From positions 187,729,309-187,793,308 of the forward strand of contig CP136068.1 in the NCBI GenBank assembly GCA_032622095.1: a DNA stretch of 64,000 nucleotides, given 5' to 3'. The notes beneath the pieces are model-generated. The model was not told the origin of the DNA. It searched no databases and worked only from the letters and a program-made list of their open reading frames with translations. Of the stretch, positions 23,013 to 35,935 are shown in pieces. The position numbers and the translations under genes are program-made. Numbering within the stretch: position 1 is the stretch's first letter; each line of letters begins with the position of its first letter. The stretch comes from Siphonodentalium dalli. Lineage: Eukaryota; Mollusca; Scaphopoda; Gadilida; Siphonodentaliidae.

Positions 23013-24757
23013 CATGGGATTGGACGTGGCTATTTGTGGACTTTATTTGGGGTGTCCAAATTATAATTTCTAATTTCATCATATGCATTGAGTACTATAT
23101 ATGCCATGCGGGCACCGTGCATGCTCAACGTGTCAGATATCCCATACATGCATGTTGAACATGGAATCAGATCGCGTTATCATCATTGGTGGGTGACATG
23201 CCCAGGTATACCACTGAATGTATCGAATTCAAATACCAAGGGTAATGCATGCAATGCACCGAAGACCCCTCAGGAAATACCATCGGGATTGCGGGTCTAT
23301 TCCAGTGGGATTTCGGCCATATATAATCGGGGAAAATTAATCCCGGTGGAAAATCAACGGGAAATGAACCAGATCCCGGCCCAGATATCAGATATCTCGC
23401 TATTTAAACTGACCGGGATTCTGAAATACCACCGGATATCTCGGTGTATATACCAATGTCGGTATCCGAAATCTCGATATACCGTGTACTCAATTCACGT
23501 ATCGAGGGTATAATACCGGTATATACCGCAGTCAATTTTTCAGAAATCCGCTATACCATATATATTAAGCAATGCATCGGAGATATACCGGTACCGTAAG
23601 TAATAGAGAGCTTCTGCTTGTAACTTGTGACGTGTAGCGTGTAAGGTAAATGGCAGCATGCGATAGCAAATATTAATACGAGACAACTCAAACAAATGTT
23701 TGCAATTAGGGAATATCTCGTTACATCAAATTTTAACAAGACTTTGGTGCTATATTAATAAATGTCGTTTCAAAAGGCATAACTCTGCAGCATTAGAAGT
23801 CAACAGAGCTTGTGGCAATCGGCTGAATAATCACGGGTTATAAATTCGAATGATCAATCACCATATATATTGTACTAGGCTACTAGCAGATTAGCCCGCC
23901 ACTGGCGGGATTGGTCCCATGGCTTTGGTCGATCCATTAATTTTTGTTTTTCAAGGTAACCCCGTACAGGCACGCCGACAGCATGCTATCATTTTCGGGT
24001 ACCCGTTTCAAGGTCATGTTGGGTGGACAAAATAACCCGACAAAAATATTCCCAGTCCCGAGTTGACCATACATAACAAATTTCACGTCGATGTCACCGC
24101 TGACGACCGAGATATCACACGAGGTCATTTGTGGGTACCCGTTTCAAGGTCAAGATCACTTCAGGCGGACAAACTGACCCGACGAAAATCCCCCCGTCCC
24201 TTGGAAGCCCTAAGTACGAAATTTCGTCTCGATATCCCCAGTTTCCGAGACGGTCGATTGAGCCGTATTTATACTCGTGTATATAAACCCTCTTTAACAA
24301 CGACACCGCAGATACGAACGCTGCTTAATCATTAACCCATCAATTCCAACGACGGTGGCTGTGGCAGGGCTAAGGGTGAAGGAGTGCTCGGACGTTCTCA
24401 GAAGCGGTGCGATTGCACTTCTCGTGGTTTTTTACCCTAGATAGCAAGTTTGGGCTCAATCGGTAGAGCCGTTTTCGAGTCAATAAAGGTTATACATACA
24501 CACACATATATATATACGGAAGTCTCAAAATATATAGTAGATATTCTATTATAACTAACCCTGAGCCCTGACGGTTTAATGCCTTCACGTTACACGCCAT
24601 AACATACAAGCGGAATATCTCTATTGTATCAGATAACTTGCATGTGTACTGTATAGATATATCGTACGAAATCCGACATTTTAATATCAAAAGTGTACTA
24701 ATCCATGAAACCAAACCGTGGGAACTCAACAGCACTGAGCCATACTCAGAAGCACCG
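23013..24757. other. No gene seen; ~133-bp duplication and short microsatellite
   Basis: 23280-23545 is rich in CCGGTATATACCG-like motifs without clear periodicity. A diverged direct duplication (GGGTACCCGTTTCAAGGTCA anchor at about 23998 and 24135) covers about 23990-24260. A short CA/TA run lies at about 24494-24518. A stretch with GATAGCAAGTTTGGGCTCAA near 24440 resembles a dispersed-repeat tail. No coding frame is convincing. Confidence 0.55.
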
Positions 24758-25540
24758 CGCGGCCGGGTACATTAGGCTGAGAAGCACCGGGTACAATATA
24801 GGCTCAGAAGCACCGGGTACATTTGGCTGGGAAGCATCGGGTACATAATAGGCCCAGAAGCACCGGGTACAGTTGGCTGAGAAGCACCGGGTACATTTGT
24901 CTGAGAAGCACCGGGTACATTTAGCTGAGAATTACCGGGTACATAAGGCTGAGAAGCACCAGGTATACATTTAGCTGAGAAGCACCGGGTACATTTTGGC
25001 TGAGAAGCACCAGGTATACATTTAGCTGAGAAGCACCGGGTACATTTTGGCTGAAAAGCACCGGGTACATCAGGCTGAGAAGCACCGGGTACACCAGACT
25101 GAGAAGCACCGGGTACATTAGGCTGAAAAGCATCGGGTACATTTGGCTGAGAAGCACCGGGTACATTTGGCTGAGAAGCACCGGGTACATTTGGCTGAGA
25201 ATCACCGGGTACATCAGACTGAGAAGCACCGGGTACATTAGGCTGAGAAGCACCGGGTATATTTGACTGAGAAGCACCGGGTACATTATGCTCAGAAGCA
25301 CCGGGTACATTATATATGCTGAGAAGCACCGGGTATAATTGGCTGAGAAGCATCGGTAACATTTGGCTGAGAAGCACCGGGTACATTAGGCTGAGAAGCA
25401 CGGGTACATTAGGCTGAGAATCACCGGGTACATTAGGCTGAGAAGCACCGGGTACATTAGGCTGAGAAGCACCGGGTAAATTTGGCTGAGAATCACCGGG
25501 TACATCAGACTGAGAAGTGTGCACCGGGTACATTTGGCTT
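24758..25540 (-). repeat. 24-bp minisatellite, ~31 copies
   Basis: The unit GAGAAGCACCGGGTACATTT plus GGCT is repeated with variants. On the minus strand it reads VPGASQPN (eight codons) and stays open for 253 codons, but two frames are open over parts of it and there is no non-repeat domain. I treat it as satellite DNA. Confidence 0.9.
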
Positions 25541-26159
25541 AAACATTATTCATAAGTTATAAGGTATAATATATTGTACTCGTACAGTATATTAGCTGAT
25601 GGATGATTGCTTAAATTGTGTTACCCTTTACCCCGTGTTGATCAAAGGGCCACAATTCATGTATTAAAGAGCATTTAATGAATCTGCATGCACAGTGTAC
25701 CTCGTCCGTGAAAGCACCTGCACATTCGCTCTTTTCGTCGCGCAACACAGCATGTGGCATAATTTAATTAGGATAAAATAAATATCATATCTTAGAAATG
25801 ACCTTCCATTCGGCTGCATGCATAATAATATGGGGTACCTTCGTGTGCATGCGTGCACCGTATGTATGCTATGCTATGTTCCCACGCATGTGGTATGACG
25901 TGCCATCTAACTCGATCCCAAAACTTTATGGCCGCTTGTAAATATTTCTAATCAAACTTGTTGACTTTGGGATTCGGGTTTGTGTACACTGTAAATTACT
26001 GCTTACGACGGGTAACTAATGGCTCTCGTCAGTTCAAACATCTTTGCAAAGAAACATTTCCTTCTCGTGTTCTGTAAACATTGGTCCATACCCGAACACG
26101 TGGCCCGTGGCTCATATATAACCATATACCCGTACACGTGGCTCGTAGCTCGTATACCT
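25541..26159. other. No gene seen
   Basis: AT-rich. It holds an imperfect direct repeat CCCGTACACGTGGCTCGTAG near 26090-26155. Nothing else was recognised. Confidence 0.5.
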
Positions 26160-28317
26160 GCTTAATAAGCAGGACCCACCAACATCATAGATAAATCAGC
26201 AGGACCCACCAACATCATAACGTAATCAACAGGGCCCACCAACATCATAGCTTAATAAGCAGAACTCACCAACATATCTAAATCAGCAGGGCCCACCAAC
26301 ATCATAGCTAAATCAGTAGAACCCACCAACATCATAACTTAATCAGTAGAACCCACCAACACCATAACATTAAAGCAGGACCCACCAACATCATCGGTAG
26401 GACCCACCAACACCATAACATTAAATCAGGACCCACCAACATCATAACTTAATCGGTAGAACCCACCAACACCATAACATTAAAGCAGGACCCACAAACA
26501 TCATCAGCAGGACCCACCAACATCATAGCTAAATCAGCAGGACCCACCAACATCATAACTTAATCAGTAGAACCCACCAACACCATAACATTAAAGCAAG
26601 ACCCACCAACATCATCAGCAGGACCCACCAACATCATAGCTAAATCAGCAGGACCCACCAACATCATAACTTAATCAGTAGAACCCACCAACATCATAAC
26701 ATTAAAGCAGGACCCACCAACATCATCAGCAGGACCCACCAACATCATAACATTAAAGCAGGATCCACCAACATCATAGCATTAAAGCAGGACCCACTAA
26801 CATCATAACTTAATCAGTAGAACCCACCAACACCATAACATTAAAGCAGGACCCACCAACATGATCAGCAGGACCCACCAACATCATAACATTAAATCAG
26901 GACCCACCAACATCATCAGCAGGACCCACCAACATCATCAACAGGACCCACCAACACCATAACATTAAAGCAGGACCCACAAATATCAGCAGGACCCACC
27001 AACCTCATCAGCAGGACCCACCAACATCATCAACAGGACCCACCAACATCATCAGCAGGACCCACCAACACCATAACAATGAAGCAGGACCCACCAACAT
27101 CATAACATTAAAGCAGAACCCACCAACATCATCAACAGGACCCACCAACATCATCAGCAGGACCCACCAACACCATAACAACGAAGCAGGACCCACCAAC
27201 ACCATAACAATGAAGCAGAACCCACCAAAATCATAATATTAAAGCAGGACCCACCAACATCATCAACAGGACCCACCAACATCATCAGCAGGACCCACCA
27301 ACACCATAACAATGAAGCAGGACCCACAAACATCATAACATTAAAGCAGGACCCACCAACATCATCAACAGGACCCACCAACATCATCAGCAGGACCCAC
27401 CAACACCATAACAATGAAGCAGGACCCACCAACACCATAACAATGAAGCAGAACCCACCAACATCATAATATTAAAGCAGGACCCACCAACATCATCAGC
27501 AGGACCCACCAACATCATAACAATGAAGCAGGACCCACCAACATCATAACTTAATCAGGACCCACCAACATCATAACATTAAGCAGGACCCACCAACATC
27601 ATCAACAGGACCCACCAACATCATCACAGGACCCACCAACACCATAATAATGAAGCAGGACCCACCAACATCATAATGTTAAAGCAGGACACACCAACAT
27701 CATCAACAGGACCCACCAACATCATAACATTAAGCAGGACCCACCGACATCATAATATTAAAGCAGGACCCACCAACATCATAATATTAAAGCAGGACCC
27801 ACCAACATTGAAGCAGGACCCACCAACATCATCAGCAGGACCCACCAACATCATCAGAAGAACCCACCAACACCATAACAATGAAGCAGGACCCACCAAC
27901 ATCATAATTTAATCAGTAGAACCCACCAACATTGAAGCAGGACCCACCAACATCATCAGCAGGACCCACCAACACCATAACAATGAAGCAGGACCCACCA
28001 ACATCATAATATTAAAGCAGGACCCACCAACATCATCAACAGGACCCACCAACATCATAACATTAAGCAGGACCCACCGACATCATCAACAGGGCCCACC
28101 AACATCATCAGCAGGACCCACCAACACCATAACAATGAAGCAGGACCCACCAACATCATAATATTAAAGCAGGACCCACCAACATCATCAGCAGGACCCA
28201 CCAACATCATCAGCAGGACCCACCAACATCATCAGAAGAACCCACCAACACCATAACAATGAAGCAGGACCCACCAACATCATAATTTAATCAGTAGAAC
28301 CCACCAACATCATAGAA
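26160..28317 (+). repeat. 22/29-bp minisatellite, first block
   Basis: The core AGGACCCACCAACATCAT alternates with linkers CAGC (22-bp unit) or AACATTAAAGC and AACTTAATCAG (about 29-30 bp). There are many tens of copies. Mixed unit lengths shift the frame, so open frames (MLVGPVDDVGGSC on minus) break up and recur. The same array continues at 29181 and 31207 after two insertions. Confidence 0.9.
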
Positions 28318-29180
28318 CATGCCATGAATCTCTACTCTGCCCAACGCCCGTAGAGATCATTTAAGAAATGGATGTTGATTTGCTTGCGTTCCATAGAGTA
28401 TGGATGCAAGTTGGTCTGACATTTTGTGTGGAACGCGAAAGCGTTCCACACATGAAAATGTCAGACCAACTTGCATTCATACTCTATGGAACGCAACAAA
28501 ATCAACATTCATTACTTATATTTACACTCAACCGAGTCAACTGGCAGATTAAATGAGTTTTAAGCGTCCATTTCCAACGTTATTATCGTGGCTCGGAGCA
28601 AGTTGCGTCTACACAAAAATGGATGCAAGTTGGGGTCAGCGCGCGACGTCATGTGACGTAATTTCGACCAACCAACGCCCTGCATTCATGTTCCACAATA
28701 AGAATGCACGTGTGAGTGTAAATATATTCCATCAGTACAAAACCTTGGAACTTTTTGACAGGGAAGTTAACCTTATAAAGTCGAACAAATAACGCGCAGA
28801 ATATATATTTCTTTGTTATTATCTGTTCCTGAATATTGTATTTCATTCGAAATTTCAGGATTTAAGTGAATTTGTGAGCGACTTTTCTTTGCATGGCTTA
28901 CAATTATGGAATATCTCCAGGGTAATTACTAATTCAATGTTTATTGTGATATTGGATAACAAAAAAATCAGAGAAAAGCATGCAAATTTGAGTTAGGACA
29001 TTTACCTACAGTGAAAAACATTATTAAGTAACAGATAATAACTAAGAAATGTGTTCTCCGCGTTATTTTTTCGACTTTATAAGGTTCCCTGTCAAAACTT
29101 CAAAAAGTTCCAAGGTTTTGTGTACTGGTGGAATATGATCTCTACGGGCGTTCGGCAGAGTAGAGACACATGGCATGATC
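28318..29180. mobile_element. ~863-bp inverted-repeat element inserted in the minisatellite
   Basis: The left end carries CATGCCATGAATCTCTACTC and CAACGCCCGTAGAGATCAT. The right end carries the inverse (TGATCTCTACGGGCGTT, GCAGAGTAGAGACACATGGC). A second nested pair of inverted arms (ACCTTATAAAGTCGAACAAA with CCTTGGAACTTTTTGACAGG) lies near 28735-28800 and 29055-29120. The minisatellite resumes directly after it. No transposase was recognised. Confidence 0.8.
28367..28512. repeat. Long hairpin inside the inserted element
   Basis: Arms of about 65 bp (GCGTTCCATAGAGTATGGAT, GCAAGTTGGTCTGACATTTT) pair almost perfectly around the centre GGAACGCGAAAGCGTTCC near 28431-28448. A transcript across it would fold into a long RNA stem. 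Confidence 0.85.
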
Positions 29181-30222
29181 TAACCAACATCACAACTTAA
29201 TCAGAAGAACCCACCAACACCATAAAATTAAAGTAGGACCCACCAACATCATCAGCAGGACCCACCAACATCATCAGCAGGGCCCACTAACATCATCAGC
29301 AGGACCCACCAACATCATCATCAGGACCCACTAACATCATAGATAAATCAGCAAGACCCACCAACATCATAACTTAATCAGTAGAACCCACCAAAACCAT
29401 AACCTTAAAGCAGGACCCACCAACATCATCAGCAGGACCCACCAACATCATCAGCAGGACCCACCAACATCATAGATAAATCAGCAAGACCCACCAACAT
29501 CATAACTAAATCAGCAAGACCCACCAACATCATAACATTAAATCAGGACCCACCAACATCATAACTTAATCAGTAGAACCCACCAACACCATAACATTAA
29601 ATCAGGACCCACCAACATCATACCTTAATCAGTAGAACCCACCAACACCATAACATTAAATCAGGACCCACCAACATCATAAATTAATCAGTAGAACCCA
29701 CCAACACCATAACATTAAATCAGGACCCACCAACATCATAACTTAATCAGTAGAACCCACCAACACCATAACATTAAATCAGGACCCACTAACATCATAA
29801 CTTAATCAGTAGAACCCACCAACACCATAACATTAAATCAGGACCCACCAACATCATAACTTAATCAGTAGAACCCACCAACACCATAACATTAAATCAG
29901 GACCCACCAACATCATAACTTAATCAGTAGAACCCACAAACACCATAACATTAAAGCAGGACCCACCAACATCATCATCAGTACCCACTAACATCATCAC
30001 CAGGACCCAACAACATCATCAGCAGGACCCACCAACACCATAACATTAAATCAGGACCCACAAACATCATCAGCAGGACACACCAACATCATCAGCAGGA
30101 CCCACCAACATCATAGCTAAATCAGCAGGACCCACCAACATCATAGCTAAATCAGCAGGACCCACCAACATCATAGCTAAATCAGAAAAGACCCACCAAC
30201 ATCATAACTAAATCAGCATGGC
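29181..30222 (+). repeat. 22/29-bp minisatellite, second block
   Basis: This continues the AGGACCCACCAACATCAT array. It includes a run of a ~52-bp two-unit repeat (AACTTAATCAGTAGAACCCA alternating with AACATTAAATCAGGACCC) at about 29530-29960. Confidence 0.9.
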
Positions 30223-31198
30223 CAGGGACGTGGCTAGAGGGTCTCCGTTGGGGTGGGGGGGTCTCCACCTTGCGAAATTGGAATTGCACCCCCCCCCCTT
30301 GAATCAGACAAAAACACAAGTTTTGCATAATTCCATTTGCACAAATCCTAACATAACATCTAGTGGTATAACTCCAGATAAATGCACACGGCAACGGGCA
30401 AGAGAGCAGGACACACTGGCCGGATCATGATTGTTCGGCCGGTGTGAGAACATTTTGAAAACTATACAAGAAAATTGCAAACCCTAGCATCTGGACTGGC
30501 CTCAACTGAAGCTTTCCTGGTGTTGGAAATTTCAAACCTCAAACTCCCCCCTCATGTTGGAAATTTCTCCAACTGATGACTATTTCAGTCCACAAGTTTT
30601 AAAAAATTGATCAGTTTTGTATTGGCCATGCACGGGGAGGGACAACGACACACCGGGCCGACCATGGTTCGGCCCGGTGTGGGAAAATTTTGAAATCTGA
30701 ACAAGAAAATCGCATAATCCTAGCATCTAGACTAGCCTCAAGCCTTCCTAGAGTTGGAAATTTCCAACTGATGACAATTCCAATTACAATGTTTTCCAAA
30801 TGTATGACAATATTGTTTTTTTTAAATTAACTAGCAGTTTTTGACTTGCCACGGGGGAGGGACCAGGACACAAGCTTTCCAAGTGTAGGAAATTTCCAAC
30901 CTGTCACCCCCCCCCCCCTCCCCCCCCTGAGGTTGGAAAATTTCCAACTGATGACCATTTCAGTCCAAAATTTTGACAAAAAATAGGAAAATATGCAAAT
31001 ATTGGTCCAAAAACAGTTAATTCCCCCAATAAATTGTTTGAAAATCAAACTACAAGAACATTTTCAACCTATTGTTGGTGTGAAATTTCCAACTAATGTT
31101 TTGGCAGGTATGAAATTTCCAACTGTTGAAAATTTTGACCAAAGTTGGGGGTGAGACACCACCCCCCCCCCCCCCCCCCCCCTGTCGCCACGTCTCTG
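30223..31198. mobile_element. hAT-like MITE, family G, 976 bp
   Basis: It starts CAGGGACGTGGCTAGAGGGT and ends with the inverse of CAGAGACGTGGCGACAGG. Flanking 8-bp duplications are AGCATGGC (30215-30222) and GGCATGGC (31199-31206), 7 of 8 identical. An 8-bp duplication with CAGGG-type ends fits the hAT superfamily. Inside are repeated TTGGAAATTTCCAAC palindromes and long C and G runs. No protein. A shorter relative lies at 46316-46611. Confidence 0.75.
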
Positions 31199-31206
31199 GG
31201 CATGGC

Positions 31207-31325
31207 CCACGAACATGATTGATAAATCAGCAGGTCCCACCAACATTATAGCATTAATGCAGGACCACTAACAACATCCGCAAGACCCACCAACATTAAT
31301 ATGGCATTATAAAGCAGGACCACTT
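31207..31325 (+). repeat. 22/29-bp minisatellite, third block
   Basis: Degenerate final units (CAGGTCCCACCAACATTATA, GCAAGACCCACCAACATT) lie after the hAT-like insertion. Confidence 0.8.
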
Positions 31326-33189
31326 GGCCGTGGGCTCGTGTAGTAGGTCACATAAGTACAAACAGTTGAATCAATTCCGTACGAACAGCATGGATGGCTC
31401 CTTTATGAATCGGAGTACATCTCTATTACATCTCTATTAGTTAAAACAATGACAAGTTGTTTCTGTCTGGTGAACTCAAGAGATTAGAAGTATGTGTGAA
31501 AGGAATAATAAACAGCTGTATAATGCGATCTTAGCGCGTTAAACTTACTTACCAGACTATATCCAATAATTCAGCGACCAATTTGTTTTAATACAAACGT
31601 ATAAAGTAAATGTTTAATCCCCCGCGGTGAAACCACATTCTATTACTGGGAAGACCCCCTGGTTTCTCAACGTACCGCGATTAGTCTTTAGACTCCACCC
31701 ATTCTCGACAATGTGCATGTGTCAAATGAGAGATACATTCAGAGTAATATGCCTACTCCTTCACTGTGTTGCGCTCAAACATCTGCTCGGCGGCTGTACG
31801 ACACGCTCGGGGTTGACAAATGAATCACGCCATGGTTCTAAGTTACACAATGATGTAGCCCACATCCAAACCTCCATGATTTAATCTTTGTTTGTAATGC
31901 ATCTTCAATTTGATGCGTTTACGCGCGTGGCCCTATGTATTCCATGTGATTTGACTATATAATACACAATATCTACATAGGCCGTCTGTGTTACACTAAC
32001 TCATGTTGATGATTGGTCAACTGCCATTATGTCACCTGTTTCATACCCCAAAATAAAACATAGTCCGTAACACGAACACGACGTCATAAAGTGTTGAAAT
32101 AATCACTAAAGGCGGTCAGAATAATAATTGGGCGTATTTTTCAAAGTTCAGCCTAATTTCATCTGAAGCCAGTTATTTACATCGATCGCCTTATCGTCCT
32201 AAATGCTTGGAAATCTTATATTGGGCTGACTTATTGTGCTGCGTGGGCTTGTCTCAAATTCTCGGCAGATTTTGTGAAAATAAATAAGAAGTTTTTTTAT
32301 GGGAATAAATTATCAAAAAGCTATATCCGAATATGGCCAGGCTATTATTGCTAAGATGTTATTGCCAGGCCTATTCGAAGACATACTTTATGTTTAATTT
32401 GATATAGGGTTGATCAGACTTCATATAATTAAGTCCAGGTAAATGAGATAAAATGTGATTAATTGATGCAATCAATACCAAAATCCAAGTCAGGTAAACC
32501 TGGTTCAAAGTAGAAGGGTTAATTTAAGATGTCCTGCCAGTTGAATCAATAATGCATGTTTGAGACAGGGATAATCGTCTGATTGTTGCACATTACACAA
32601 ATCATTCACATTGCCTAGCAGGCAATATTAATTGCAAGACAGTGTCTGTGTGATGGATGGAAAGAGTTAATGTTTTCAAAAGCAACAAATACTAAAAATC
32701 CATCCAGCTGAAGAATGGGCTTTGACTTTTGATAGGCTATACCAAACTCCAGGCAGAGTTATCTCCCATCGCTTCGCTGAGATATCACTGCCATAAGGAC
32801 ATTTGGTAAGAATTGCATACGTGTTCTTAGTTCTCATGTTTTATGTCAGTATGCCTTGCTCAATCTATATTGTTCTTATCAATACCGAAAGAATGACCAT
32901 TATTGCAAACTGTTGGTGGTCAAAATAAGATAATAGGTGACTAAATATAGTTCGGACGATGTGTCAAAATAGATGTATCGGTTCGCAAAGTACCATCTTT
33001 GAAGCAGGGCTATATCGCAGTGATAACGTAGAGGGCGCGCTGCATGGAGTTTGAGGCTATACGGTTCATATACTTGAAAATCAGTTCGATTGTTTTTTAC
33101 TTTTGATGTTGCACATGGTGAAATATATATGGGGGAAGATGTTATGGGATAAATATCGCATCATCGTCAGCAGAGAAAAACTGAGCGAT
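31326..33189. other. No gene or repeat recognised
   Basis: AT-rich, apparently single-copy sequence. The longest open frame is about 85 codons (31627-31884, plus), with no recognisable motif and no splice context I trust. This is one of the few stretches here not obviously built of repeats. Confidence 0.45.
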
Positions 33190-33563
33190 TTAAACACTTT
33201 ACCCAACAAACCGGCCAAATAAAGCTTCAACAGCCTAAAATATCTTCGGTCTGTCTCAATAGAACCATACAAATATGGATATCATTGGAACCGGCTCCTT
33301 GGCCACATTGTGATAGTTACAGTTATACTCTGTGCCAATGCATGACCATAGGTCGCCTCGCATATATATAAGAGAATGCATTGGCCTAAAAAAAATCTTT
33401 TTTTAACACTTTTTACCATTTTTTCTTACATTCTTTAACAATTTTATAATTTTTAATGTGTTAAGCCAATGCATTCTCTTATATATGCGAGGCGACCTAT
33501 GGTCGACTCGCATATATAAGAGAATGCATTGGCACAGGGCCCTTCTGTTGGGTAAAGGGTTAA
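33190..33563 (+). mobile_element. TTAA hairpin MITE, family A, copy 2
   Basis: The left end is degraded (TTAAACACTTTACCCAACAA) and the right end is intact (TGTTGGGTAAAGGGTTAA). The first hairpin is partly deleted around 33340-33390. The S module at 33461-33563 is complete. Confidence 0.8.
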
Positions 33564-34367
33564 ACACTTAGCGGCATGGTTCGTGTATATCTTCCGGAAA
33601 AAAGTATTCTTTGGTGTAGAATTTCGTTCCTGTTGTGAATCGAAGTGCAAATGTCTGCCAGAAATATCTCAACAAGAAAGGATATGTGAGATCCTTCAAT
33701 CCACGCAGCGCAGCATGGAGGGTCATAATTCGGCCCACCATGGAGCAGATGATAAATTACCAATACAGAATCAGTGTGCATGTATCAGCAGCATTTGGCC
33801 CGATTAGGTCTATAGGGCGAATCGAAATGCGATTAGGTGACCCAAACAGACTTCTCTATATTTGTATTGTATTGTGTTTGTGTTTTTTATTTGATTTTTA
33901 AAAATAAATATTGTTTATACACCAATCAGACTTGATGCTAATTTGTGTTGACAAACACAATAAATTTAGGTGGTGATAATAAATGTTGATTATTACGTTT
34001 AAATCGCCATTTAGCTACAAAATGCCGTTATGGTCAAACTAGTTTTGAAGAAATGTACGTTACAATGAAAAAATCCAAACGAGCAGCCTTTGACGTCGCG
34101 CGTGATCGCTGATCGGGGAGGGGCGGCTTGACCAAAATCAGTAGCAACACAAACGTTCTGAGCGTCATAGCATACGAACATAACACTAAAATGTATATAA
34201 ACATCAAAATCACTCGTTATGAATAATAAGCTCGGAATTTACGGTTCGGATATATATTCCACATATTGATCGTATAGTTTCGGCAAATGTATGGTGGGTT
34301 GCACAGCACAAACTTGTATATTCACAAAAATAATGCAGCATTAAAAAGATATAATTATTGCACTCAC
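33564..34367. other. Unassigned; would be intron and downstream sequence of the gene candidate
   Basis: It lies on the 3' side of the minus-strand exon at 34368-34663, so part may be intron. An open frame at 33635-33901 (plus, 88 codons) has no recognisable domain. I could not find a convincing second exon with the expected C-x-H half of a SWIM finger. Confidence 0.4.
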
Positions 34368-34663
34368 CCAGCTTGACAAGAGCAGTGGACATCGGAAATA
34401 TTCGATGAATCAACCTCTAAATCAACCTGGAGTGGACTTTCATTTTTCCGCTGGTTACGGTGACATTTTGCTCCAACAAACAGTTTATTTTCCAACTTAT
34501 TTATTGACACGTTCTGGACATAACCTTCGCTAAAGTAACTGAAACCTTGCTGACGGGATTTTAAAGATGTTCCCACCGAATTAAAAAAGATTTTATCGAA
34601 ATTGTCCGGCATATCCGACAGAGCTCCTATGCGCGGCTTCACAGTTTCACTCACATTTACCAT
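34368..34663 (-). CDS. Probable first coding exon of a SWIM zinc-finger-like protein
   Basis: The frame starts at ATG 34663 and has an in-frame TAA nine bases upstream (34672-34670), so this is the first Met. It encodes about 98 residues: MVNVSETVKPRIGALSD at the N-terminus, a GFSYFSEGYVQNVSINK stretch near residues 40-56, and a C-terminal CSCQAG. The frame ends at a strong splice donor, GG|GTGAGTG at 34368/34367, in a split glycine codon. Known SWIM-domain proteins of invertebrates, often carrying a YqaJ-type nuclease domain, have a Y-F-x-x-G-x-V segment followed by C-x-C-x-A-G, then C-x-H. The first half matches here. The C-x-H half should lie in a downstream exon, which I did not find. The protein may be a host gene or transposon-derived. 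An alternative is a chance open frame, but the codon quality, motif and donor all argue for coding. Confidence 0.55.
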
Positions 34664-35716
34664 TTGTTTGTCTTACCGCAGCCAGCTCTAAGCTGTAGGC
34701 GAGGTTATCGGCCGCTGGCCGAAAGGTGAATTGGCTGAAGGACCACTGGCGTAATTATCGAGCGCGAGGTGAAGTGTGGGTGGGGGGGGGGGGGGGGGGG
34801 GGGGGGGTAGCAAACTGACAAAAAACTGAGCATACCCGTCCCATTTTTGACATTTATTTTGCATACCACTTGAGATTACTTTTCTGGCAGTCACAGGGTG
34901 AGACAGAGAGAAAGATAAAAGGAGAGAGGAATGAGTTTTACACACACAGGACAGCTGGTTCCCATGTTTGGCCCAGTATGAGAACCAAACGATGGATCCA
35001 AGATACAGACATTCGGATTCCATATGGAACCAAACTGGTTTCTAAATTTTGTCCCGAGGGCCAGTACTTCCATGCATTGGGTTCCCCAAAATTAATGCCT
35101 TCAATGAAACAACACTGTGAGTTCTTGTCGAAACGTTAGACTGTGACAATATATGCTATGCAATTATAGGCGTGTTTGATGTGTCGTTGTTTCGGAATGA
35201 GCTATTATAATAGTTCGTAAATACGTTGTACTGTTTAAATTGATATCACACGATGTTAATTGGTTCACCGAACAGACCCCAGAAGGAAATATCTAATTAT
35301 ATTTATAAAGTAATTGTTCCAAACTTTGTTTCTCTTAGTTGTGATATGAGCAATCCAATTATTAGAGTCTAAATATGAATGGAAACATGATAGGCATGTG
35401 TGCATTGTATTGGTATTTCATGGGAATGACGCTTGATCTGGTTTTCCCCAAATAATCTTAATCCCAAAACGCATGGATCGATTGTTAAATTTTAGACTTG
35501 GAAATGTATGCTAGATCTTGCTCCCACACAAACATTGGATTCGGTGGGTTCTATGAATAACCAAATAACTTTGGTTCTATGTTGGTATTAGGATCTCCTA
35601 GGAACCAAATTTGGATTTGTTTTCTTAGAGTGTAGTACTTATGCTAATTTGATTTCTCAGATGTAAGGAAATTGTTTTCGTTTTGGTTATTCTCTTTTTA
35701 TTTATGACGTAATTGG
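34664..35716. other. No gene seen; 26-base G run
   Basis: Putative 5' side of the minus-strand exon. A pure G run occupies 34782-34807. The remainder has short unassigned open frames (for example 34870-35139, plus) with no domain I recognise. Confidence 0.5.
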
Positions 35717-35717
35717 C

Positions 35718-35935
35718 GTGGATTTGGGTGTGTTGATTTGGGTGATGTTGATTTTGTGTGATGTTGATTTGAGTGTGTTGATTTGGATGATGTTTATTTT
35801 GGATGTTTATTTTGGGTGTGTTGATTTTGGTGATGTTGATTTTGGGTGTGTTGATTTGGGTGATGTTGATTTGGGTGATGTTGATTTGGGTGATGTTGAT
35901 TTGGGTGATGTTGATTGGGCGATGTTGATTTGGTG
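35718..35935 (+). repeat. 15-17-bp minisatellite
   Basis: Tandem GATGTTGATTTGGGT units, 15 bp where pure (DVDLG on plus), with longer variants towards the left. Satellite-type sequence. Confidence 0.9.

Noticed and set aside
24772-25533. 253-codon VPGASQPN frame resembling a secreted repeat protein
   Set aside because: Pure 24-bp minisatellite, with a second overlapping open frame (MYPVLLSQ) and no signal peptide or flanking coding sequence.
26160-30220. CRISPR-like array of AGGACCCACCAACATCAT with short linkers
   Set aside because: Linkers are only a few bases, not unique spacers, and repeat among themselves. The setting is eukaryotic, so this is a minisatellite.
33635-33901. 88-codon plus-strand frame next to the SWIM-like exon
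   Set aside because: No domain recognised, a second frame is open over the same bases, and the hydrophobic tail is AT-rich run-off.
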